Shown here: one piece after another, positions 55,669 to 64,000 of the stretch
How the letters are laid out: every line of letters begins with the position of its first letter
Position numbering within the stretch: position 1 is the stretch's first letter
Origin: Cladophialophora immunda
Taxonomy: Eukaryota; Ascomycota; Eurotiomycetes; Chaetothyriales; Herpotrichiellaceae
Direction of reading: 5' to 3'
Length of the DNA: 64,000 nt
Assembly: GCF_000835495.1 (NCBI RefSeq)
Contig: NW_015622547.1
Span: 310,001-374,000 of the forward strand
The notes under the pieces: model-generated
Database searches by the model: none
Seen by the model: only the letters and a program-made list of their open reading frames with translations
What the model was told of the DNA's origin: nothing
Made by a program: the position numbers and the translations under genes

Positions 55669-57371
55669 ACACAGGTACAAGGGTCTCCTCTTCGCCTGCA
55701 GACCTGCATTACTAGTTAAAGCCTACTCGACTTTGTTGCCGGTGGCATGCACCTGCAGCTGCGCTTGTGCCTGTGCCTGCGCCCACCTCCGCCAACAGCA
55801 GACGCCATGGAGTTATGGCCAGAGATGATATAACTGCTACCTCCCAAAGCGACTCTCTGGCTGCGTAGTAGCCATTCGAGCCGAGTTGCAACTCTTGCAC
55901 CATTGTAACCAGTCGACTAGATGGGTTATAGTCACAGTCCCAAGTACCGCGTACCTAGCCATTAGGTACAGGTAGTCACGGGCCGCAGTCAGCTAGGCAC
56001 TGACCTAGGTATGTACGAGGTACCTCGACCAAGTACTCGCCCCTTGGCTTCTCGTTTCTCACCTCTTCCTCTGGCTCTCCATCTCCTCCCCCTAAAACCC
56101 CCTCGGTCTTCTCTCGCTGCTCTGCTTGTAACTCGTATCAGTCTTCGGGTCCGGCCCCCGGCTACTGATCCTAGACAGCAGATTGGGAGGAGTCAAAATC
56201 ACCACCGCCAGCACCTAAGTTAAGCACTTGGGCACCGAACATTCTCTCTCCGTGGGTCTAACCAGGACACGAAACATGGCTATACACTGTCTAACCTGTC
56301 CACCGGGATACATCCGTACACCCCCGACCTTATTCCAATCTTCATGGACCACTATTATTGGATCCATTCCGCATGGGGGCGCTCCCTATGGAGTAATATG
56401 TCCCACCGCTCTCGATCCCCAGTTGCCCCAGATCCCTGCCATTGTTGCATCATTCTCTTGGACGAAGGTCCCCATTACCCGAATCTCGGAACTCCAGCAA
56501 TTGTGCGAGAAGGGTCCGTGTCAGAACTTGCAGGACAAAAACCAAACAGGGGATCCGACAGCCGGAGAAACGATGATCGAGGACGGATCCGATTTACAGG
56601 TTGAGAGGGTCAATGAATGCTCGGTGAGGACAGGCGAATGCCCGTATTGGGCAGTCAGACTCAGGCCACGCACGGCCGCCTCTGCTCGGTGACTTGCACA
56701 AGCGGAAGGGGCGCTCATGTATCAAGACCATGTTTTGCAGATCATGGCTTGTTTGCGTGATTGACGAGTACGGTGAAGCTATGACAGCTCTTCGCCATGC
56801 ATCGCTTGATGCAAGAACACGAACATTCGGCTTGCGTGTCGGGACCCGCCAATGCCAATGCCAATCCTCCAGCACCAAAAACACAACTTGTCAGCTGGCA
56901 ATGGGTGTCGAGAGGAAAGCTTTTCCTGCATGATGCAGGCGCCACATGATGAGGGGTGGACAGAATACGAACAAGGTAAAGCTCAAAGCAAGCAAAGAGC
57001 AAAGAGCAGCGAATAAACGATGCGTGCGACTGCTAAACACTGGCATATTCCTCCTTCGCAGCCAAATCACAATGCAATCCATACAACCAAGTACTGTGAG
57101 GATTCAAGGTTGACACCATCCATCATTCCACGGACATGTTCAACGGCTAATAATGCCTTTCCTCTTCGGCGAAAACAGGTCCCCGCTCTCGTCCGCCCTT
57201 CAACTCCACCCGCGCAGAAGCAACTTCATCGGGCTTGATGGTGAACAGCCACCCGTTCATCCCAGTATCCCCCAAACAATCCGAAATCCTTGATGCTGAT
57301 TTAAGCTCGACGTCTCGCCGTCTTGCAGGACGGGCCGCCGTTCTTATCGGATAAGATAGTTCTCTATCGAG

Positions 57372-58109
57372 ATGGCTGGGAGGGTCGATAACGTGGTTTC
57401 CTTGACAAATCCAAACCGGGTCAACAAAGGTTTCGGGTGCTGCGAGACTTTGATATGTTTAATCCTGCGGCTAGACAGATGTGGATTGTTTCTTCGACGT
57501 GGGGTCACATCTCTATCCCCCCTTCCACAGGTTATCACAGCCGATGTTCCATGCAGAGTCATCAATGCGAGGCGTTGCCGATCACCATTAACTTGGCCAT
57601 CCATGGCGAGACGATTCATGTGCAATGACTTTGCACCTCCCCCTTTCATTGGCCCTTGGTCTTCCGTTTCAGGCTTGGGACTTTGCGCTATGAGACTCTC
57701 AATAAGTCCGCGCAATCGCGAAACGCCCCCGATTCCGATCTTTAGCGAAGGCAGGAGTGACAACAAAGCAGAGCTACAGTATGGGAGACTGTCAGAGTGT
57801 GAAAGGTCGATTGTGTCCCTGGAGCCCTTCAGGCTCAAGGGCAAGACTATATTCGTTTGTAAATACAAGAGGTTAGGAAATACTAGTCACGTGAACCACT
57901 TTGACAGAGTCGAGGCAGTTCTTGAGCTGAGTGGTGGCTCAACTTCACCGCCATCGTGCGTCCAGCTGCACATCGGATCAGACTGCCTGTGGACTCAACG
58001 CATCATTCGGCATGTGAAGGCAGAAATGCGTCGAAGAGAGCGAAGGAACTTGATGTGGAGCAATAGTTTCCTTGAGTCGCAGGGACACCGCGGGACATAC
58101 CTCTGGTAG
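57372..58109 (+). CDS. Doubtful open frame, 245 residues
   Basis: An ATG-started frame with no intron. The sequence is basic and Ser/Arg-rich, has no domain I recognise, and the opposite strand is open over much of the same stretch (57344-57868), so at most one is real. The C-terminal part (ELQYGRLSECERSIVSLEPF, KGKTIFVCKYKRLG) looks slightly protein-like. Could be a lineage-specific gene, a remnant or chance. Confidence 0.2.
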   Translation: MAGRVDNVVSLTNPNRVNKGFGCCETLICLILRLDRCGLFLRRGVTSLSPLPQVITADVPCRVINARRCRSPLTWPSMARRFMCNDFAPPPFIGPWSSVSGLGLCAMRLSISPRNRETPPIPIFSEGRSDNKAELQYGRLSECERSIVSLEPFRLKGKTIFVCKYKRLGNTSHVNHFDRVEAVLELSGGSTSPPSCVQLHIGSDCLWTQRIIRHVKAEMRRRERRNLMWSNSFLESQGHRGTYLW

Positions 58110-59366
58110 GGTAGTTGCCGTGGCTTGTCCAGAATGGAGTCTTCACCCGTGAAGCCTGAACAGACGCTTGTAAATCTGAGCGTGAGCGGGCATACAAAAG
58201 CTCGAGGCAGCAGAGGATACTCGTAGTTTGGCTGTTCCCGAAAGTGAGTCCAGTGCATGCCATGCTCGAGCCAAATCCATATCATGATTGTTTCCGTGTT
58301 TGCCTTTAACGTCAGGGTGACTGAGGCGGTGTCACATGTTGTCGTCTACAATAGATGGCATCTCCGACTTCTTTCATATTCATGTCAATCGCCTCAGTGC
58401 ATATTGTCGCGAAGGCAGACAGCAGCGGAATTTCCGGCGCCCATTATTCATCCTCTCAGTCGTGCCTGGCCACCGATGACTGACGGGATGGCGAAGTTTG
58501 GCAGTGTTAGGTAAGAGGTCCTTCACCCCCGCACTCTCACCGCGCCGTGAGAGAGCAGATTCGGATTGATTGTTGTTGTTGTTGTCGTCTGATGGACGAG
58601 GTTGCTGTACCACAGAACGGGAGTACCTAGAGACAGTCACTTCTGTAAGCCCGAAGAGGTGCCACAATCATCCACGAGAGCCTCGATTCCTCGGCGCATG
58701 CATGGGCTCGACATTCGGCCCTGGCCATGACGTCGTTGGTTTTTCCCAATGCCCTCATTTCAGGCGGGCTGGCCATTGCTGAGCACGGGTGAAGCTTCAA
58801 CAACAACCAACCATGGATCGACAAGACAAGAGAAGCTCACCCGGCCCCCAGACGGGTCGGTTGAAGCTCTACTCGCCTCATGTGTCAAGGCAAAGGACTC
58901 GAACGAGAAATACGGACTCCGAAGGGCATCCCAACCTCCTGCACGTGTTGCCTGCGTTGCCAATCTGCCTGCGTTTTGCGGGGCGGAATTGGGCGCGGAG
59001 AGCCTGAAAAGTCTCGAGTAAGCACCATATCCGCAGCTGAGACGTTCGAGATGCAGCTGAACAATTGACCTGCGGAAAGCCTCAAGTTGGGTTGGAAATC
59101 CTTTCCTTTGCCCTCTCGTTCTCTTGGTCTCACCAACTGCATATATTGGCCCTGTCGTGTGTTGGACGGTGTGACCACTGACCAGATTCGCTGCACATCA
59201 CTTTGTCTTGCCTGAGTCCGCAACCCAAGGACCTCGTCGTCTTCCTTCCCGTCGAGCTGTAGAATCTCTCTGGCCCATTTTGATCGGTGCACCTGGGGTC
59301 CTGGATCCTGAAATCTCGCCTTCACCTGCTCTGAGATCCTCAACCACCTAATTCCAGGACGATATT

Positions 59367-60922
59367 ATGGGGGACTCGGTGAGCTTGGCCACACCTGTCC
59401 TCTCCCACGCCGACTGACTTCATGCCAGCGACCAACACATCAACATGCCGACGCTGATGGCCATTTCCGCCGAAAAGATAGCCAGTTCCGTGACTGGATC
59501 TCCAAAGAGCCAGGTTCCAAGTTCCACCCCGACAAGGGTAGATACGCCCTCTATGGTAACTATGGTTGCCCTTGGGTAAGCCAGCTCCTACACATCCCCT
59601 GGCGCGGCGGGTATAGACTCATGGCTGACACTTCGTTCAAGGCGCATCGAACCATCCTCGTCCGTGGGCTGAAGTCGCTCGAACCCGTCATCCAGCTCAT
59701 TACCACCGACTTCGACCTGACCGAGAACGGCTGGACCTTCAGCGGGCGAAACGGCAGCTTGGGCGCCGATCCTTTATACGGCTTCACAGGCATGAAGCAG
59801 CTCTACCTGAAGGCCGATCCAAGCTATACCGGCCGCTACACCGTGCCCGTGCTATGGGACAAGAAGACCGAGACCATCGTGAACAACGAGTCGTCCGAGA
59901 TCATCCGCATGCTGTACGATCAATTCGACGACTTTCTAGAACCCGACCAGAGGGAAGTCAACAAACCCGGTGGTGGATTCTATCCTGCACACCTGAGGGC
60001 AGAGATCGACGCTATGAATGAGTGGGTGTATCACACCATCAACAATGGCGTGTATAAAACAGGGTTCGCAACCACGCAGGAGGCCTACGACGCCAACGTC
60101 TACCCTCTCTTCAGGTCACTGGACCGTCTCGAGGAACACCTGAAGGATCCGTCCCACCAACCGTACCTGTTTGGCGAATCCATCACCGAAGCGGACATCA
60201 GGCTCTACACGACCCTCGCGCGCTTCGACGTGGCATACTACAACATCTTCAACTGCAACCTGAAGATGATCCGGCACGACTACCCTCGCCTCTCGAAATG
60301 GTTGCGCAACCTCTATTGGGACACGTCCGACCGGACCAACGGCGGGGTGTTCAAAAACACCACCTTCTTCGAAGTGTACAAGTACGGCTACCTCCGGGCG
60401 AAGGGCCGCCAGATGCACGGAGGGAGTGACCATGGATGGCCCGTCATCATCCCGCGCGGGCCGATCCCGGACATCGAGCCCCTGACGGATGAAGAGGAGA
60501 AGGAACTCATCGAGGGCACCACGCGTAAAGTGAACGGCTTGACGCTCGGCACCCTGCCCACCGGAGGCAACCTGGGCGGCGCCGCCTCGGCCAATCCGTT
60601 CAGCGCGCACGGCGACAAGGCCGGCATGGGCGCCATCTTCGGCGCGGACGTGGACTCCCCCAACGTCGGTGACGACGACGACGACGTCGCCACGCCCACC
60701 ACCGCGGCCGCCACAGCCAGCGTGGGAAGCCCCGCCAGCACCCACAACGGCGCGGACGAGGACGACGGTGCGGACGGCGGCTTTGACGAGAACGGCGAAT
60801 TCCACCCGCGCAGGGTGATCAAGCGGCGGACCACGTACAGCGACGCCAACGCCAAGTGGTACAAGGCGGCCAAGAAGGCCGAGAAGAAGATGGGAGCTCC
60901 GAGCATGCACTTGGCGCTGTGA
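59367..60922 (+). CDS. Xi-class glutathione S-transferase (ECM4/glutathionyl-hydroquinone reductase-like) with long tail
   Basis: Three exons, 59367-59378 (only MGDS), 59429-59575 and 59642-60922, with introns of 50 and 66 bp (GTGAGC and GTAAGC donors), give 479 residues. Intron 2 falls inside the active-site motif, and splicing restores NYGCPW/AHRTIL, the Cys-Pro-Trp-Ala-His-Arg centre of Xi-class enzymes. Other family marks: FRDWISKEPGSKF, the VPVLWDKKTETIVNNESSEI thioredoxin-fold end, FGESITEADIRLYTTLARFD, and the YYNIFNCNLKMIRHDYP segment. These enzymes reduce glutathionyl-hydroquinones or other glutathione conjugates through the active Cys. The core ends near residue 335; about 140 extra residues follow, Gly/Ala-rich, then Asp-rich, then Lys-rich, not needed for the fold. 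Confidence 0.92.
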
Positions 60923-60954
60923 AGAGCATGGGGGCATGGAGCTGGAAGATTCAG

Positions 60955-60987
<33 letters not shown>

Positions 60988-61398
60988 GCAAGAAAGAGGA
61001 AATGAGAACCCATAAGAAGGGGTTAGTTAAACAAGGCTATGTCGGCAGTGCAGAGACAGACGTGGAGTCCGGGAAGCGTAGTTGAGGGCTATGGATGGAG
61101 TGCTCGTGGAGTTTGGGCCGATGTAGACTGCCAGATCTGGAGAAAAAAGCGTTTTTCTAACAAGAGGTTGGAATAATGTACGAAGTAATCATGACTACGT
61201 TCGGAACAAAAAGTACTTCTTCCCAGCTTCTTTGCGTGGCAGTCGTATCTACATCTTTTGACGGATGATATATACGAGATCTACATTGTTTTGTGCTATA
61301 TGTATTGTTTGTTTTAGGGTATGGCAGGCAAGGCTCGCCCCACGGAGATACCAGCCATGTCCAGCATCCCAAGGATAAACCACACACGGGCCCGTTGG
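60923..61398. other. Intergenic, convergent 3' ends
   Basis: Between the glutathione transferase and dehalogenase genes; contains a GA array just after the transferase stop. Confidence 0.5.
60957..60985. repeat. (GA)n microsatellite
   Basis: About fourteen GA units starting 35 bases after the stop codon of the glutathione transferase gene, hence probably within its 3' untranslated region. Confidence 0.9.
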
Positions 61399-62205
61399 TT
61401 ACTGGACGCCAAACCTCCTGGCAATCTCCAGAAAGCCTCCCTCGCCCTCGTCGAGGCCGATCCACATGTCCACCCAGCCCTGCTGCTTGGCCTGCTCGGT
61501 GTCCTCCTTGGACCAGCCTTCCTCCTGCGGCCTCTCGATGTAGATGGTCTGGTAGCCGCAGCCGCGGGCGGCCTTGAGGTCGCCGAGGTGGGCGGCGACG
61601 AGGGCGCACTCGGCGGGCTCCAGGCCCAGCTTCTGGGCGGCGCCGAGGTAGACGCTGGGATGGGGCTTGTAGGCGCCAAAGTCCTCGCCGGAGAGGATGT
61701 GCTTGTAGGGCAGGTGGCCGTGCGTGGCGAGGTCGCGCAGCAGGGCGGTGTTGCCGTTGCTCAGGGTGGCGGTCTCGAAGCGGGCGTTCAGCCTGCCCAG
61801 GCCCGGCGACGAGTCGGGCCAGGGGTCCAGAAAGTGCCAGATCATGCTGATCTTCTGGACCTCCTCGTCCGTCCACAGGCCCTCGAGGCCGTGGTCGACC
61901 AGGATCTGGTGCAGGGCCTCGACGTGGTGCTGGTCCACCGTCTTGAACTTGGAGGGGTCCTTCTGCGCCGCCGCGGGGTCGTACGTCCGCGTGAAGTGGT
62001 AGTACGAGGTGCGCCACAGCTGGGCGACGGCCGCCCACGAGATCTGCGCCGCCGCGGTGCGCGCGCCGCTGGGGATCGAGGCCGTGGGGGAATTGAGGGC
62101 TTCCGACGCCGAGAGCGTGAGGTACTTGGTCACGCTCGAGCGCCAGTCGACCACGGTGCCAAAGACATCGGTGAGGAGGGCTTTGGGGGGGTTGGTTGTG
62201 GACAT
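61399..62205 (-). CDS. Haloacid dehalogenase, type II (HAD superfamily)
   Basis: Single exon, 268 residues from MSTTNPPKALLTDVFGT. The catalytic nucleophile is D13 in DVFGTVVDWR, the type II haloacid dehalogenase form of HAD motif I in which the usual second Asp is replaced by Gly. Motif II is ATLSNGN (Ser/Asn), the motif III lysine lies in GAYKPHPSVY, and motif IV is represented by VAAHLGDLKAARGCGY, where the usual D is displaced (AAHLGDL). These enzymes hydrolyse 2-haloacids via an aspartyl ester; the fungal copies' natural substrates are mostly unknown. Length is close to the family norm with an extra loop (residues about 40-55). Confidence 0.92.
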   Translation of the reverse strand: MSTTNPPKALLTDVFGTVVDWRSSVTKYLTLSASEALNSPTASIPSGARTAAAQISWAAVAQLWRTSYYHFTRTYDPAAAQKDPSKFKTVDQHHVEALHQILVDHGLEGLWTDEEVQKISMIWHFLDPWPDSSPGLGRLNARFETATLSNGNTALLRDLATHGHLPYKHILSGEDFGAYKPHPSVYLGAAQKLGLEPAECALVAAHLGDLKAARGCGYQTIYIERPQEEGWSKEDTEQAKQQGWVDMWIGLDEGEGGFLEIARRFGVQ

Positions 62206-64000
62206 GGTCTTTTCTTCTTGTGCGGGGGGTGGGAGGAATCAAAGGTAGTGATTCAGTAATGAAAGAAGATCGACTTAGCTGGATTGTCTCAATGCATTGC
62301 TCGTGGAATGTTGCCGTACTCTAACTGTCTGTGTCTGTGTGAGTCATCCAAACACAGGTACAGGCAGAGGTTTGGGGAAAGGAATGGTTCACAGTGATGA
62401 CGAAAGATAGCGTCTTTTTCCGGGGCAGATCGCATGAACTGTCGTTCAAGCCGTGGAGTTCAACTCAATGTTTGGAGATACAGGAACGGTTCAAGCAGCT
62501 GGCAGAGACGATTGGGGATCTCCAACCTCGGCATGGCATGGGATGGCATGGGAACAAGGGACCAGTGCATGTTGTAGGTGTCTTTGTGTGTGTTCAATTA
62601 TTATTGATGACTTCGGACATTCTCCGAGGAGTGCGAGAGTACTCCGTATCTCCGTGTCATGATCCTGTGTCACTGTGAAGGTAATGTCCAAGCGCGAGGC
62701 GAGTGTGAGATAGCACCTGGTAGAGGAACCGGCTACCAAGAAAAGAGAGGGAACTTTGCGGAGGCTAGCCCCATTCCTCCTCTCCACCGAGGGAAGCCAG
62801 GGAGCTTCGAAGGGTAACTACTACTCGTACTCGATACAGAACATCCTCGGGGTGATCAAGTCCAGTTTGATCGACAACAAGGGGAAAAGAACCTGTGGGC
62901 AATCAAACATCGGGCACGATGCCCAACGAGTCGTGGATCAACCTGGAAGATGGCAGGGAAAGGTGAAACAACATCACACACACGACATGACAGCAGTTCC
63001 TGGTTCTTTGGAACTTGGACAGGAAGCGAAGGGGGAAGAACGTTGACGGGGTCTCAAACACGAGGCGAGGCGAACAAGCCGGAGGAAGGAACCGAAAAAG
63101 CCACCCAAAGGAGGGGAAGATGATGGTCAATCATTCGTAGTAGCAGTGATGTTGTTGTTGTTGTTTGCTAGCATTGTGGCAGCCAGTCAAGGTTTGATTT
63201 CAGGATGTGATGGACAGGGTCACAGCGTGCAGACCACTAGGGAATATTGTTGATGGGCGTGACACACCCACGTTAAAAGTGTGATGGGAAGAGTGGCCGC
63301 CACCATGAGGGTTCGGGTACAGCAAGCATTGATCCTGTGCGACGTTGTTGTCGGTGCACGGAGCATGATCAACATGCCGGAACAAGGAAACAGGTAAAGA
63401 CCCAAACCTTGCGATCGGAGAATTTACTGCGAAACAGAAGATTTGCACAAGCACAGAAGCCTAAATATGGCCTCGTCCAAGGTACGAGCCCGCACGGAGT
63501 TGCGGCAAAGGGCAATGTGAAGGAGGAAAAGGATCCAGCACAACCTGACTCGATACGACTGGGTGGCCGCCGAAATAGGCCATGACCAACACAACGGTCG
63601 CAGTAAGCGAGAGTGAGAGAAGCGCACCGACCTGAGCCGGACTAGAAGTAGGACTACGAGAAAGGTGGGTAACAGTTCATGCTGCATGCCGGTGACGGTG
63701 GTTTTGTTCCCCCCATGCATCATTTACCAGGATGGGGGGACGGGAAGGCGATGCAGGAAGCCTAGACGGAGGAGAACAGAAGGGAGGACGAACGAAGAAG
63801 GGGTTGCCAGAGCCAGACGAGAGGGACAAGTAGTAGTAGTACGGACGGAGGAGTGGCCCAGCTGCGACCTGCACCCAGTGTGTTTATTGCATGCACATGT
63901 ACGTACAGTGCCGCAGTCACAGCCAGTCTGTGGTCTGTCTGTGGCCAGTCCCTCCTTATTATCATTTCCCTCCCCTTCCACCTCTTTTCTATCATCAGTG
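62206..64000. other. 1.8-kb gene-poor end of window
   Basis: Upstream of the dehalogenase gene. Contains short GGCAT units (about 62532-62552), a (TAG)n run (about 63828-63842) and chance frames only. A gene beginning beyond the window end cannot be excluded. Confidence 0.45.

Larger units (their letters stand above)
54294..59366. other. 5.1-kb gene-poor region
   Basis: The first kilobase is presumably promoter and leader of the Ras gene. Around 55.55-56.05 kb there are tandem CCCCAAGG units and many TACCT/AGGTA motifs. A 738-base open frame at 57372 is listed separately as doubtful. Otherwise nothing supported. Confidence 0.45.

Noticed and set aside
60116..60991. Long minus-strand open frame opposite the glutathione transferase gene
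   Set aside because: Antisense shadow of a GC-rich coding region with strong codon bias; the plus-strand protein is a recognised family.
61321..62259. Long plus-strand open frame opposite the dehalogenase gene
   Set aside because: Antisense shadow; the minus-strand product has all expected HAD motifs.

Overview
This window is chromosomal DNA of a filamentous ascomycete (Pezizomycotina). The genes are split by short introns of mostly 46-150 bp with GTRNGY-like donors, CTAAC/CTGAC branch sites and AG acceptors. Gene content is fungal: a PSP1-domain protein, a UPF0643 protein, a long kinesin-3, a RasB-type GTPase with the Pezizomycotina-type insert, and many low-complexity fungal proteins. Codon use and intron style would fit Eurotiomycetes, perhaps Chaetothyriales, but nothing seen fixes the class. 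Exon structures were read by eye from splice signals and frame continuity.

Layout. 0-10.6 kb: the 3' part of a GH63-type glycosidase gene, a large N-glycosylated membrane protein, ATP synthase OSCP (ATP5), a UPF0643 protein, and weak traces of a membrane-protein gene. 10.6-19.2 kb: S-adenosylhomocysteinase (SAH1), a frameshifted pseudogene of a fungal protein with a C-terminal membrane anchor, an AKAP7/2H-phosphoesterase-like protein, DPH3 and ribosomal protein eL15. 19.5-24.1 kb: an unknown four-exon gene and a PSP1 C-terminal-domain protein. 24.1-27.6 kb is gene-poor and rich in simple repeats. 27.6-31.1 kb: NFU1 divergent from a HIT zinc-finger gene, whose stop codon overlaps that of a convergent unknown gene. 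34.0-37.4 kb: a five-exon RasGEF carrying an N-terminal Ras-like G domain. 38.6-41.8 kb: an aquaporin and a possible two-exon membrane protein. 42.4-49.1 kb: a single-exon kinesin-3 divergent from a GRF zinc-finger gene. 49.1-53.5 and 54.3-59.4 kb are gene-poor and flank a RasB-type GTPase. 59.4-62.2 kb: a Xi-class (ECM4-like) glutathione transferase with a long acidic tail and a type II haloacid dehalogenase.

Most genes are housekeeping: mitochondrial energy and Fe-S biogenesis (ATP5, NFU1), methyl cycle (SAH1), translation (eL15, DPH3), snoRNP assembly (HIT finger), transport along microtubules (kinesin-3) and Ras signalling (RasGEF, RasB). They are not a cluster of one pathway. I see no biosynthetic gene cluster, no intact transposon, no tRNA or rRNA gene and no clearly new multi-gene system. 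The most unusual items are the G-domain/RasGEF fusion, the decayed anchor-protein pseudogene, the overlapping convergent stop codons and the long tail on the glutathione transferase.
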